Shown here: piece by piece, positions 1 through 10,660 of the stretch
How the letters are laid out: every line of letters begins with the position of its first letter
Numbering within the stretch: position 1 is the stretch's first letter
Assembly: GCA_009760855.2 (NCBI GenBank)
Contig: WPIO01000009.1
Location: forward strand, 9,410,001 to 9,466,291
Direction: 5' to 3'
Source: Cristatella mucedo
Taxonomy: Eukaryota > Bryozoa > Phylactolaemata > Cristatellidae
DNA: 56,291 bases
Position numbers and translations under genes: made by a program
Notes under the pieces: generated by a model
What the model was told of the DNA's origin: nothing
The model's input: only the letters and a program-made list of their open reading frames with translations
Databases searched by the model: none

Positions 1-1050
1 CGGCGGCGGCGGCGGCGTTGGCAGTGGCGGCGTTGGCAGTAGCGGTGCGGCAGTGTTCCACCCGCACGCTACGCGTCCGCTGCGAACTCTCCCGTTAAGA
101 ACCCGCCCGCTCCGCCCCCAGGACGCGACTTCGCGCTGCAGTCGCGCTGCAGTCGGTCGTCTGCCTATTGGCAGGCGCCTGCCGGCCGTGCGTCGCTGAC
201 GACTGCCACAGCTACCGGAGGTTGGGGGAGGGGAGCGGGGTACCGGCTACCGGTTACCGGAGAGCGCTCGGAGAGCGAGCAGCTGATTTGAGTTATGGAG
301 ATTAGCAATTCTCGCACAGCGGGCGATACGCCTCGTCTGCGACGGCGCGCGAAGTGGCGGTCTTTACTCGGCCGCGGGCAATCGAACGGCGAATCTCGGC
401 TTACGGCGTTTTAGGGTCGCGCGATAGATCGCGTGCGGCGACTTTCGACAGCCTATTCGCCCGCCTAACGCAGATTAGCTTAGGTGTGGCGCGGCGATCG
501 CAGCGGGAGGCGTTCGCCGTGGTGCGTTTTAGCGAGCCCCGAAACGTTGCATCGACGCTTTCAGCGATGAGGAAAACGAAAACCGGATGCTCGCGCGCGC
601 ATCCAATTAACCCGACTCAAAGAAACGCCCGTCTTTGTCTTTAACTTCAGGTGCAGTATCAATGAGGACCGCATGCGAGCGTGCGTCTGACTGAGAGGAT
701 AAGGATCGGTCGCATTCCTTTGAGCAGGGCCTTCTCCGCAGAAGGGTGCCAGCGGAAGGCGTCGATTTGGCAGCCTTGCGTGGGTCAAGCTCATGTAAAT
801 GGAAGGCCCCGTGCGGGGCTCGGGCGAGCGGGCGGTACCCGTTAGAGGCGCTGATCGTACTCCCTTGTATTGGCGAGTAAGGTTGCCCGGATGCGAAGCC
901 GATAGACGAGTCACGTGGTAAGGCAGCGGCCCTCGTGGCTGGCTAGTGGGTCTAGGAGACGAGGTACCGACACCGACACTAGCTCCAACTAATACTCGAT
1001 ATCGCATCGAGTGCAACGATATGCAGGCGATAGACTACGTCTCATTCGCA
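1..1050. other. GC/CpG-rich stretch without a recognisable gene
   Basis: Rich in CG dinucleotides, opening with a (CGG)n-like run and short repeats of a 'gcgttggcagt' type word. Open frames occur on both strands (for example 354-644 + and 561-1016 -), but they are arginine/serine-rich and show no domain, as expected of high-GC non-coding DNA. It could be a CpG-rich promoter or first-exon region of a gene lying to the left. I see no splice-linked coding sequence that supports this. Confidence 0.3.
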
Positions 1051-1053
1051 ACA

Positions 1054-1108
1054 GGGTAGCATGACGTATCCGGGTAACATGACGTATCCGGGTAGCATGA
1101 CGTATTCC
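1054..1108. repeat. 18-bp tandem repeat, 3 copies
   Basis: Three head-to-tail copies of an 18-bp unit of the form gggtagcatgacgtatcc. The second copy has one change (taacatg) and the third an extra t near its end. No gene is associated. Confidence 0.85.
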
Positions 1109-1560
1109 GCATTTCGCGCCAGCCAGCAGCCGACCTCTAACTCTTCGTGAACCAGGTAATAATAATCACAATAATAATAATATTAATAAAAGTAATACTA
1201 ATAGCAACAGTAATACAACATTTGCACCGAACCCTAAAAGAGCTTAGTCTTTTTTGTTGGCACCCTACATGTGCTAGACAGAAAGTGTGTCTATCGATTA
1301 GTGATAACGCGAACGCAGGTGGTGTCAGCTCTCGTAAGTGCACAAGGACAATTATCGGAGGACGGAGCAAGTACGGCGAGAATCAGAAAATGAGAAAGAA
1401 AAGATGGACGGACAGACAGATGGATAGAATGAGACAAGCCGAGACTGAGAAAGTGCATATAAAGGTCGTTTGGTCCGATTGTCTTGAAACAGATCGTACT
1501 GTGGCAGGCGAGTGGTACCAGCTAGCTACTCAGCTAGCCGCTCTGAGCTCGGCGCGATGC
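1109..1560. other. No gene seen
   Basis: Contains a short (ATA/ATT)-rich run at about 1158-1200 and otherwise unassigned sequence. The open frame at 1147-1758 + begins in this AT repeat and has no domain; I regard it as chance. Confidence 0.4.
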
Positions 1561-1561
1561 G

Positions 1562-1640
1562 GACCTGTCTGCAGCGGGACTCGAAACCACGACCTGAGTC
1601 GCTCGAGCGGTGAGCACCTCACGCCTGGACAAGACCCAGC
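1562..1640 (-). repeat. tRNA-like SINE head fragment
   Basis: Read on the minus strand, it has a pol III B-box-like block (ggtcgtggtttcgagtccc) preceded by an A-box-like 'gtgaggtgctcaccgctcg'. This resembles the tRNA-derived heads of the SINEs elsewhere in the window. No recognisable SINE body follows, so it is a fragment or an unrelated tRNA-like relic. Confidence 0.4.
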
Positions 1641-1781
1641 CAGGTGTGCAAGTGACAGCACACAGGCTGCAGAGACAGCTGAGACCGAGGCTCAAACCTA
1701 TTGTCAGCTGATGCGCTCCAATCGCTGTCATGAACGGCCGAGAGGGGGCCCTCCTTGATGTATCGCGAACGAACGCCGCCA

Positions 1782-1850
1782 GTTAGAAAGAAAGCCTTGC
1801 TGCTGCGCTATGCTGGCGAAGAAGTGTATTGCCTGAGTGACGCTCTGAAC
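1782..1850 (+). pseudogene. Gag-like fragment of an LTR retrotransposon
   Basis: A 23-codon open segment reads VRKKALLLRYAGEEVYCLSD and continues. It matches the common pattern 'KRaLLLhyaGeeVydl' in Gypsy-type Gag proteins, where this helix lies in the capsid-like region. It is a short fragment followed by stops, with no LTR, protease or polymerase nearby. The family call rests on one motif. Confidence 0.35.
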
Positions 1851-2084
1851 ATTAACGTTAACGTAGTGTTAGACTGAACCTCGACTGTCAACGTGCAGCT
1901 GCTGAGCCACATCGACCCGGAAGATCAAATTGAACGTCACCAAGTGACCAAGATTCAATCAGAATACACTTCGTACTTGGGTTGTAGCAAGCAATCTCAA
2001 ATGAACGGCGATCAAGCCGACTTACTTAGTATGAGCAAACATAGTGTCACTCAGAACACTTGTAAAGCCAAAACCTCATAATGG

Positions 2085-2220
2085 GTACTGCCAGCATATC
2101 TCTCGTAGTATCTGCAAGCTTTCTTGGTTTCTTCTTCCAAAGGGACCTTTCACTAGATGACCATGGCTCAGCTTTACAGTAGAGTCTGCCTTCACCTTCA
2201 CGGAGCATCCGGTCATTATT
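2085..2220 (+). mobile_element. LINE A (L2-like) internal fragment
   Basis: Matches the LINE A segment coding for the end of the reverse transcriptase: 'gccagcatatctc', then 'ccaaagggacctttcactagatgacca'. The same order is seen on the minus strand at 13.9-14.0 kb and 43.7 kb. No reading frame survives. It sits just left of an oppositely oriented LINE A. Confidence 0.65.
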
Positions 2221-2375
2221 TAAACTGGTTGAATGCCTTATTAACGCGGACACCGTGAGACATGCCGGTGTCGCACGACTTACCACGGGGTGAGGCGTGT
2301 GATTGAGAAATCGTGCGCCTCCTCCACAAGTGACATGAACTGGGACGTGAAAAAATCGTGGTAGAAAAGTACATG

Positions 2376-3690
2376 GAGAACACATTTGATAAGGCACCCT
2401 CGGAGAACTGAACCTCTTTCTAGGAACTTCACTATTGCTATAAAGGAAGCATGATCGAATGGTTAGTGGTAGCATGGTCAATATACAACAAGAATAAAAT
2501 GATTAGGGGTGGCATGCAGAGGGTCAATATGCAAGTATGGTTAGTGGCAGCATGCACAGTGCCAGCACGCATAAGCACATACATGACGAATCACACTGAC
2601 CCACGCAAAGCTGTGATAAATATATGCGTTTTTAGTTTCCTTTTAAATGTGGACAAGTCAGGAGATATTGTGACGCGAGTCGGGGGTGAGTTCCAAGCTT
2701 TGGGAGCATACGAACTAAAAGCACTATTGGTCTCGAAAGGACCCGATGTTTGTACGAGGTAGAGGTAAACAGCTGGATTCCGAAAAGCGGGTGGTAAGAT
2801 ACTGAGCCTGGTGGAGTAGGAGATCTAATAGGTAGGCAGCAGCCAAAGAATGAAGGGACCTGAAAGTGAGTGACAGGATCATGAATTCGATGCATTGCTT
2901 GACTTAAAGCCAGTGCAGATCGGCGAGAAGTGGGGTGATGTGGCAACTGCGACGCTCACGACAGACAAGCCCAGCTGCAGAGTTTTGCACCAGCTGCAAG
3001 CGCCTGAGTGCACAAGCCGGTAGGCCAGCAAGCAGTGTGTTACAGAATTCAAGTCGGGATGTCAAAATGCATGGACCAATTTAAATGCGATATCCTTGTC
3101 TAAACAGGCCCGAATTTTAGGAATGTTATCTAGCTGAAAGTAGGCAGACTTGATTGTGGAGCTGATGTGGTCGTCTAATGAAAGGTCTTTTTGGAAAATA
3201 TACCTAGACACCCAAATTTTGTGCAGCTTCAACAGAAGATATGCTGACAGAGCCGATTTTAAGTACTAGCCTGTCCAACTTCTGAAACACACTCGGTTTT
3301 CCCATAACTTGTAAGCTTGTTTTATCCTCATTCAAATTGAGAAAATGTGCTGCAATCCATGTACGATGTCATCACTGCATACAGCAAAGGAGTTGAGAAT
3401 TCGACGTGCTAGGGACTCGGAGGGATAAAAGCCAAGTTACCACTGAGTGTCATCCGCATTAAAGTGACAGCCTAGATTGTGCATGGAGATCACATCAGCA
3501 AGTGGGAGAGTATACACCGTGAAAAGAACTAGACTAAGCACGGATCCCAGAGGTACCGCATATTTCAGGGGTTCCTCGGATGATCTTTGTCCATTCGCAT
3601 CAATACTCAGGGGATATAATCTGAACCATTGCACAGCAGTGCCAGTGATGCCCAGGCGAAATGAAAGGTGCTCAAGCAGGAGTTAAAGGA
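2376..3690 (-). mobile_element. LINE A (L2-like), minus strand, degenerate
   Basis: The 3' tail lies at the left (ttgataaggcaccctcggag, then the 'ctttctagg' block). It is followed rightward by the 3' UTR, the RT C-terminus and the RT core. The minus-strand ORF at 3437-3634 carries VPLGSVLSLVLFTVYTLPLA and a decayed catalytic box, NADDTQ in place of FYADDTQ. Other parts are split by stops and frameshifts, so it is dead. Its right (5') end abuts the (ATT)n tail of another LINE A, giving two minus-strand copies head to tail. Confidence 0.8.
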
Positions 3691-3693
3691 GAG

Positions 3694-4003
3694 TTAATAA
3701 TAATAATAATAGTATTACACTTGATAAAGCACACTCAGATAATTCAGTCTCTCTCTCTCTCTCTCTCTCTAGGCGCTTTACATTTTCTGCAAAGGAAAGA
3801 CGATCGAATGGTCAGTGGTAGCACGGTCAATATACAACAAGAAAAATATAATTAGGATTGACATGCACAGGGATAACATGCACGTATGGTTAGTGGCAGC
3901 CTGCACAATGTCAGCACGCATAAGCACATAAATAACTAATCACAGGGACCCACTAACTGCTGTTGATTAATAGGAGAGTTTTCGATTTCTTTTTAAATGT
4001 GGT
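3694..4003 (-). mobile_element. LINE A 3' end, left half of an interrupted copy
   Basis: Starts with an (ATT)n-type run and the conserved tail, here interrupted by a (CT)n expansion at about 3750-3771. The copy is cut at 'tttttaaatgtggt' (4003) by LINE B and resumes at 5203 with 'caagtcagggg'. Uninterrupted LINE A copies such as the one at 13.43 kb read straight through this junction, so the insertion point is exact. Confidence 0.85.
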
Positions 4004-5202
4004 GTTCAATCCGTGTCGTGTGGGGGTCAGGTCTCAGACTTGAGAAGGGTCACCTGTGGAGTCCCTCAAGGGTCTGTACTCGGTCCCTTGCTGTTCTCCA
4101 TTTATACACAACCTCTGGGAAAAGTGATTACGGTCCATGGAATAGGATATCACTTCTATGCTGACGATACTCAGATGTATTTGTCATTTAAACCGTCGGA
4201 ATCTGCTGCAGCAACTGAGAAACTGAATGCTTGCCTTGCCGATATTCGATCCTGGATGCCGGAAAACTTCCTGAAATTAAATGACGATAAAACCGAACTG
4301 CTGCTCATAGGACACCCTAAGCGTGTGGCTGGATTAAAAGGCTTTGCTGTTCTAATAGGTGATGCTATTGTGCGACCTTCACCACGTGCTCGTAATTTAG
4401 GTGTCGTGTTCGATAACTGCCTCAATTTCAAAAGTTTCATTCAGAAGACTGCCTCTACAGCTAGCCATCACATCCGATCCCTATCCAAGATTAGGAGCTG
4501 TCTCCCACAGTGGCTTGTAAAAGACTTAACTAGCTCTTTAGTTCTGTCGTGGCTTGATTATTGTAATTCCCTTTTGGCTGGGCTGCCAAAGAAAGCTATT
4601 ATGCCACTACAGCGGACTATGAATATGGCTGCAAGGCTGGTCTTCAAGTCCCAGCGGTTTGAGCACGTGTCACCTCTGCTGAAAGAGATAGGATGGTTGC
4701 CGGTTGAGCAAAGGATACAGAGCAAAGTTCTTACGCTGACCCACAAGGCCCACCACGGCTTGGCTCCTTCGTACCTAGCTGAACTGCTGCATCAGTTTCA
4801 GCATGTTCGCGCCCTCAGGTCCTGTGTGGAAAATAAATTAGCTGTCCCATTCCTCCGCTTAAAGACAGTTGGCGACAGAAGCTTTAGCTCTGCAGGTCAT
4901 AGACTGTGGAAATCGCTTCCACAATTCTTACGCAACGACAACTACTCTCCTACTGCCGACTATGGCAATCATTTTCAGCGGTCCTGAGCTGCTACTTCTA
5001 TGCTACTCATTACCTCAACCGCTCTCCTGACTCTATGCTTCCCACTTTCTCTTTGTTCAGTGAGACGAAGTCTGTTGGCTACCGAATGCGTACCGAAAGC
5101 CGCTTAGGCTGTGAGTGGGCTATACAAAACTCTCCTGCGTAACACCCACATGGTCTTTATGACTTTGTGGAGTTACAGACGGAGATACATTACATTACAT
5201 TA
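4004..5202 (+). mobile_element. LINE B, 5'-truncated copy inserted in LINE A
   Basis: Second LINE family of the window. It holds one long ORF, a 3' UTR containing 'aacacccacatggtcttt' and 'ctttgtggagttacag', and an (ATTAC)n tail at 5188-5202. It interrupts the minus-strand LINE A between 4003 and 5203 with no detectable target-site duplication. It is 5'-truncated inside the reverse transcriptase. Confidence 0.85.
4013..4987 (+). CDS. LINE B reverse transcriptase, C-terminal two thirds
   Basis: A 324-residue open frame from a non-LTR retrotransposon of the L2/CR1 group. It would copy element RNA at a nicked target in the nucleus. Visible in order: the [17 protein letters not shown] motif (residues ~17-33), the catalytic box YHFYADDTQ (~46-54) with both aspartates, [16 protein letters not shown] (~84-99), the RT tail ARNLGVV, and a C-terminal region with [13 protein letters not shown] and [11 protein letters not shown]. 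The upstream RT motif A and the endonuclease are missing because of 5' truncation. The assigned start is only the first ATG in the open stretch. It is the best-preserved LINE B frame here, but the copy cannot be autonomous. Confidence 0.8.
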   Translation: MSCGGQVSDLRRVTCGVPQGSVLGPLLFSIYTQPLGKVITVHGIGYHFYADDTQMYLSFKPSESAAATEKLNACLADIRSWMPENFLKLNDDKTELLLIGHPKRVAGLKGFAVLIGDAIVRPSPRARNLGVVFDNCLNFKSFIQKTASTASHHIRSLSKIRSCLPQWLVKDLTSSLVLSWLDYCNSLLAGLPKKAIMPLQRTMNMAARLVFKSQRFEHVSPLLKEIGWLPVEQRIQSKVLTLTHKAHHGLAPSYLAELLHQFQHVRALRSCVENKLAVPFLRLKTVGDRSFSSAGHRLWKSLPQFLRNDNYSPTADYGNHFQRS

Positions 5203-5270
5203 CAAGTCAGGGGATGTCGTGACGCAAGTCGGGAGTGAGTTCCAGGCTTTGGGAGCATACGAACTAAAGG
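5203..5270 (-). mobile_element. LINE A, continuation of the interrupted copy
   Basis: Reads 'caagtcaggggatgtcgtgac' onward to 'gcatacgaactaaaggca', collinear with intact LINE A after the point where LINE B entered. It stops at about 5270, where the second LINE B begins. The LINE A word 'gcatacga' reappears at about 6708, just past that second insertion. Confidence 0.8.
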
Positions 5271-5440
5271 CAGAGTAAAGACTGGGTGATCTATAGTATC
5301 AAAAGCTGCCGAAATATCGAGGAAAAAAGTAGAGATATCACGTTTTTATTTTACCATTACACCAAAATCTCTGCAAATCGCTGAAATAGATTTTTGGCAA
5401 GATACGCTGGAGCAGTCAAAACTATCGAACTACTATCTAC
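5271..5440 (-). mobile_element. Inverted 5' segment of the second LINE B
   Basis: On the minus strand it encodes the RT catalytic motif A, DISTFFLDISAAFDTIDH. The next part of the RT, from the [11 protein letters not shown] region on, starts at 5441 on the plus strand. An antisense segment carrying the element region immediately upstream of the sense segment is the arrangement produced by twin priming during LINE integration. One frameshift lies upstream of motif A. Confidence 0.65.
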
Positions 5441-6704
5441 TTAAATGATTGAGAACAACGGTCGATCTGGCAGACGAGGCACTGGCGTGTTTCAAATTGT
5501 ACTTGTCTGATCGTGTTCAATCTGTTCTGGGAGTCAGGAATCACCAACGAGACCAGTCACCTGTGGAGTCCCTCAAGGGTCCGTCCTCGGTTCCCTACAA
5601 TTCTCCATTTATACTCAACCTTGGGGAAAAGTGATCAAGGCACATAGAATAGGATATCACTTTTATGCTGATGATACTCAGCTGCATTTGTCATTCGAAC
5701 CGTCGGCATCTGCTACAGCAACTGATAAACTGAATGCTTACCTTGCTGAAATTATATCCTGGATGTCGGAAAATTTCTTGAAACTAAATGGCGATAAAAC
5801 CAAACTGGTGCTCATTGGACAACCTTAGCTTGTGGGATTACAAGGCTTTGCTCTTCTAATAGGTGATGCTGTTGTGCGACCATCACCACGTGCTCGAAAT
5901 TTAGATGTCGTTTTCGACAGCCGCCTAATTTTAAAAGCTTCATTCAGAAGACTGCTTCTACAGCCTGCCATCACGTCCGATCTTTTTCTAAGATAAGGAG
6001 CTGCCTTACATTGAGGCTTGCAAAAGATTTAACTTGCTCCTTAGTTCTGCATTGGCTTGATTATTGTAATTCCCTTTTGGCTGAGCTACCAAAACATGCA
6101 GCTAGGCTACTACAAATGGCTACGAATATGGCTGCAAGGTTAGTTTTCAAGTCCCAAAGGTTTGACCACGTATGTCCTTTTGGTAAAGAGCTAGGATGGC
6201 TGCCTTTTGATCAACGGATACAGAGCAAAGTTCTTCCGCAAACCCACAAGACCCGCAACGGCTTGGCTCCTCCATACCTAGCTGAACTGTTGCAGCAATT
6301 TCAGCCTCTTTGCGCCCTCAGATCCTGTGTAGATAATAAATTAGCTGTTCCATTCCTCCGCTTAAAGACCGTTGACGACAGAAGCTTTAGCTCTGCAGGT
6401 CCTAGAATTCTGAACTCGCTTCCACGATGCTTACGCAACGACAACTACTCTCTTGCTGCCGACTATGGGTCATCCTTTCCAGCGGTCCTGAGCTGCTACT
6501 TTCAGGCTACTCACTACCTTAGCTACTCTCCTGACTCTGCTATGCTTACCACTTTCTCTTTGTTACGTGAGATGAAGTCGGTTGGCTACCGAATGCGTAC
6601 CGAAAGCGGCTCAGGCTGTGAGTGCGCTATACAAAACTCTCCTGCGTAACACCCACATGGTCTTTGTGGCTTTGTGGAGTTACAGGCGGGAGACATTACA
6701 TTAA
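5441..6704 (+). mobile_element. LINE B, second copy, broken
   Basis: Parallel to the copy at 4.0-5.2 kb over its whole length. Frames survive in pieces: 5449-5634 ([16 protein letters not shown]), 5631-5828 ([17 protein letters not shown], ending at a stop after VLIGQP) and 6011-6649 ([13 protein letters not shown] to the C-terminus). The 3' UTR words match, and it ends in 'gagacattacatta'. At least two frameshifts and one stop make it inactive. It lies in the same LINE A host copy as the first LINE B. Confidence 0.85.
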
Positions 6705-7560
6705 CAGCATACGACTAATGGAACGCTACTCGGATCTATGGATTTTCGTTTGGTCTTGTTTTTAAAGAGCAACAAAGCTCTGGTTATTCTAAGAGGCTCC
6801 CCAGGTAAATCGATATTGCTGCAAGGCCGCGCCTCGCGAATGATGTTAACTGTATTCTGAGCACTATGCCGCCAGATGAGGGTAATTAGCCGCCAGCTCG
6901 CTTCAAGTATGTGACCACAATTGCTCCTGGCATTCGTTCGCACATTACTACTGCCTTGGCTGCCTTGGCTGCGCGGCTACAATTTCACAGACGTGGCATT
7001 AGCACCTGAATGCAAAATTATCTCGCGGCACGAAACGTTTGCGGGTCATGACGTGCAAAATGAATTTACATCTAGCTCGCAAAATCACGCGCGTATGACG
7101 AAACAGATTGAAACATGGTCGCCTGAATCGTAAAGTATGAGTACAGAGTAAAGGGGGACAGTGCTACGAATGCACAGCAGTTGCTTCTCTGGCTGTAGTC
7201 CTTAGTCACAAACAAATCCAGCGCTCGGTTCGGCGCCATTCCTTGCCGACGCGTCACAAACAAACGCCGGCGAATATGGCCCTCGAATCTGGCTTGCGAG
7301 TCTTGGAAGCACAGAGACGCGCAGGTTTTCGGACGCTACCACAAAAAGGCAGCGCGTAATGAGCGCCCCTACCATGGCAAGTCCATGTCGGTAGCGTTGA
7401 CCATGTTTATTTCACTGGCATCGAGCGGCGCGATTGGACGGCGCCAGCCGCAGCGTACAGTTCGTCGGTTCCTAATCGCTGAATAGCTCTATGGAACCCC
7501 CAATAATATCCGGACAGTCGTAATCAGGCTGGCGTAGTATGCCAATGTGTGAGCAGCCAA
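6705..7560. other. No gene recognised
   Basis: The first bases (about 6705-6760) may be decayed LINE A continuing beyond the LINE B insertion ('gcatacgactaatgg'). The rest shows no repeat of the window and no convincing coding frame. Confidence 0.35.
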
Positions 7561-8600
7561 CGACTGGCCAGCCAATCTCCACCTGCTCCGCGCCGCGCTC
7601 TCGAGATCTTCACTCAGTTGCGTCTGAGCGCGGCGCTGCTGTGAGCTGAAGCCTTGTGACGCTGCAGTGAAGCTTTACCTGGCGCCAATTGCTTGCCTGC
7701 AGAAATCGACCAGTAAAACCTGAGAACGAAAGGGGACGACCGCAGAAGACGCGCGAAAAGTGAGTTCGGTGGCAACCGTGATGCTGTCGTTCGCGCGAGC
7801 GGGAATATTTTTGAAAACTGATACGACGGCGGGCCTCGAATATAGTGCTTAGTGCGTCGAGTGTAGCCATTCGCTGTGCTGCCATCTTGCTTCCGGGGGC
7901 TCTGGATACTAACAGTCCCACCAACCAAGAAGCGCCTGTGCTGGTTCTGCTTTACGCCAGCTGCCGCCTCAGTTTTGCAGTCGCTCGGGAACGGTAGCGA
8001 AGCTCTTACGAAGGACTCGCTTGTCTGCTCCGGCGACCTGCGGCGAGCGAGCGAGTCGCCCTAAAATGACCGTCTTATGAGAGTGACGACAATGTGCAGC
8101 GGCTGCTCCCGCGTGGCCGCTCAATTGCGCTCCGAGTATCGGTTGCACGACGCACGCTCATCGTTATCGCGGCGATATAGATCTGCCCAGTACATTGGCG
8201 GCAGATGTTTCCTAATTGGGTCTCAGCGGCTCAGCGGCCTGATTTACGAGCCGCAGGCGAATGATGGCGAGGAGCGGGTGGGTCTGACGCGAGGAACGGC
8301 TGTTTTTGCTTTCCTGTCAGCCTGCTTCTTCTAGTCAGCGATGGTTGCTGGGCCGCGGTGCGCGCGCGCACCTGCCCGTCAGCGCCGCCACGCTTCACGC
8401 GCGAGGCGGGCACCACAGCGCTCGAGCTAGCGGAGTCCCAGCGCTCCTGTCGCGACGAGCAAGCGAGTTCCGCGAGGCTCATCGCATGGGCATGGACTGG
8501 ATGCGAAAAGAGCAGAGCAGAGCGGAGCCGTTACTTTGCACTTAAAATAAACCACCAACGTTTGCCGACTGCTAGCGTTTAACCAAAGACCTCGCAAACA
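7561..8600. other. GC-rich block, function unknown
   Basis: CG-dense sequence with overlapping open frames on both strands (7610-7928 -, 8077-8334 +, 8306-8582 +). All are arginine-, serine- and alanine-rich and have no domain. It could be a CpG-rich regulatory region, but I see no exon linked to it. Confidence 0.25.
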
Positions 8601-8770
8601 TTTCTTAGCTTTTAATCAAAGGCCTTGTGACCTATGCAGTTTGGGGTATACGTGCCGTTGGCGGCTTCGCTCAATGCTGGAACTGGAAAAGTATGTCGGC
8701 CAGAACGACCACTCAGGTGCGTACATCACAAGCTATCAAATCGGAAAGAAATCGCGGGTGCATACCGGTC

Positions 8771-8846
8771 GGTGCAAATCCAGATGGTGCCAATCCGTGG
8801 TGGTCCAAATCCAGAGGGTGCAAATCCAGGCGGTGCAAATCCGGGC
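8771..8846 (+). repeat. 15-bp minisatellite encoding GANPx-type pentapeptides
   Basis: Five diverged copies of a 15-bp unit of the form ggtgcaaatccagat. Read in one frame the units give GANPD-GANPW; in another, GGPNPEGANPGGANPG. One unit carries an extra base, which shifts the frame. Open frames run through it in three phases, as expected for a 3n repeat without stops, so coding is not demonstrated. Confidence 0.7.
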
Positions 8847-9261
8847 AAAGCCAGAATGCTGCACCAGCCAGGTTATGATAGCCCAGAGTTTGTTGGCAGC
8901 CCAGGAAGTACAGTCTATATGAATCGGATGTGCAACATATACTAATAGGTCACTTTTGCTTTGGGATTCGAACTAGTCAGTTGTACTTAAGGTTTTGAGC
9001 TAGCGACCTCTATGCTATCGCTAACGTTGTGTACTCGAGCTACTATGGGGCTGTGAAATAGACTGGTCAACATTGACGGAATGGACTGTACTATTACGGT
9101 ACGGGTACTCTGTATTACTACCACGCTCTGAAGAAACCGCCGCCATAACTGCGATCGTATTGAGGCAGCATCGCCTCAGCTCGCTAGCAGCGTTTCGTAG
9201 TGCCAGCTCCATGAGTCAATTGTCCCTCGCCGGCAAGGACTATAAATAAATACACAAATAA

Positions 9262-9412
9262 CGAATTATATACATATATATATTCATTTGTATTGCATCC
9301 CAAGAGAACTTAATCTCTATCCAGGCGCTTCACATATGCCTCGGGGCTCGGGCCCGAGACCTCAAGCCAGATCTTGGTCGGGGCGAGCACCTTGACCGCT
9401 GGACCAAACCTA
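9262..9412 (-). repeat. SINE2 copy (tRNA head plus LINE A-like tail)
   Basis: On the minus strand: a tRNA-like head 'ggtttggtccagcggtcaag' (A box), a B box decayed to a 'ggtctcgggcccgagcccc' form, then 'tgaagcgcctggatagagat', 'taagttctcttggga'. The last part matches the 3' tail of LINE A. The element would be transcribed by RNA polymerase III and mobilised by LINE machinery. Confidence 0.65.
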
Positions 9413-10060
9413 GCACTGCACTGCTCGCTTCGGGCGTTACGAAAAACTCTAGGGCAGAACCCGCCGCAACACTTTTGCGACGACAAACGATCGAAAAGAC
9501 TCGTTGCAGCAGTGGGGGCGTGGGTGTCAGCTATACAACATCCCTGCAAATTTACTACAAAGCTTGAAAACTTGCGACATCTGCGCCGCTTCCTTTGAAA
9601 GCTGCGCGACTGCTACTCTGCTCTTGAGCCACCAAGTTCCGTGAATGACCGTGTAGGTCGTTGGATCGCTGATGGCTGCCGGTCACATGAGCAAATTCAA
9701 TCAGTTGCCAGTCGTCGTGGAAGCTGCCTGGGCTACTTTCTGCTGCTGACGTAAGCGTCGCAATGTTGCCGGTGAGGTCTGCTGAGTACACCCCCCCCCC
9801 CGTCGCTTGGACGAAGCCTGAAGCACACTGTACCTCTCGTGCTGATCCTACGGTATGGTTTATGATCCCACTAGTGGTTAAATTGCGTATGTGGCATTCG
9901 CTAATCATTCAGTCTGGTTTGGATTTAAGGCTGACAATCAATCAAGATGACAGATCTTAAGCCTGCGAAAAGTAGTTGACTGGTAAGGACTGCAGGCCGG
10001 TAGCAGTGGTACGATCGGGCTATAGGGTGTTAATAATAATATGAATAGTACTATGTAATG
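9413..10060. other. No gene recognised
   Basis: Contains a C10 run at about 9790. A minus-strand open frame (9555-9908, 117 codons, serine-rich) passes through that run but shows no domain or motif, so I do not annotate it as a gene. Confidence 0.35.
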
Positions 10061-10061
10061 C

Positions 10062-10434
10062 AGTGTAATAATAATAATAATACACTTGATAAAGCTCCCT
10101 CAGAGAACTCAATCTATTTCTAGGCGCTTTACATTTGCTGCAAATGAAACACGATCGAATGGTGAGTGGTACCATGCTTGATAAGCAACATAAATAACAT
10201 GGTTAAGGGTGACGTGCACGGGGTCAACATGCAAGTATGGTTAGTGACAGTATGCAACAGCGTCAGCACGCATAAGCACGTAAAGAACGAAGCACAGGGA
10301 CCCACTAAATGCTGTCATAAATAAATATATATAATTCATTTTATATGTAACTCATTTTATAATTCATAATTTATTCATTTCATAAATAGGTGCGTTTATA
10401 ATTTCTTTTAAAATGTGGTCAATTCAAGGGATCG
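10062..10434 (-). mobile_element. LINE A 3' end
   Basis: (AAT)n run, then 'acacttgataaagctccctc', 'tttctaggcgctttacattt' and the 3' UTR down to 'taaaatgtggtcaattcaag'. It includes an AT-rich expansion at about 10320-10395. It is cut close to the point where LINE B entered the copy at 4003, and here too LINE B sequence follows, on the opposite strand relative to LINE A in that case. Confidence 0.85.
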
Positions 10435-10436
10435 TC

Positions 10437-10660
10437 TGCAACTCCACAAAGCTGCAAAGAATATGTGGGTGCTACGTATGAGGGTTTGGTATAGCGCATT
10501 CATAGCCTACGGGACTTTCTGTACGCACTCGGTAGCCAGCAGAATTCATCTCACGAAACAAAGAGAAAGCGAGAAGCATAGCTGAGTCAGGAGAGCTGTT
10601 GAGGTAGTTAGTAGCATGGAAGTAGCAGCTCAGTACCGCTGAAAAGGATAAACCACCAAT
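10437..10660 (-). mobile_element. LINE B 3' end fragment
   Basis: The minus strand reads 'ccagcggtcctgagctg'-type sequence, the 'gtgagatgaattctgctggc' block and the 'aacacccacat' region, parallel to 6470-6690. No coding frame remains. Confidence 0.75.

Noticed and set aside
7610-7928. Two overlapping 104-codon minus-strand frames in a GC-rich block
   Set aside because: Two frames of equal length over the same bases reflect a lack of stops in GC-rich DNA. Neither has a domain.
9555-9908. 117-codon minus-strand frame, Ser/Gly-rich
   Set aside because: It passes through a C10 run and has no motif, no partner exon and no repeat-family relation. Not enough support for a gene call.
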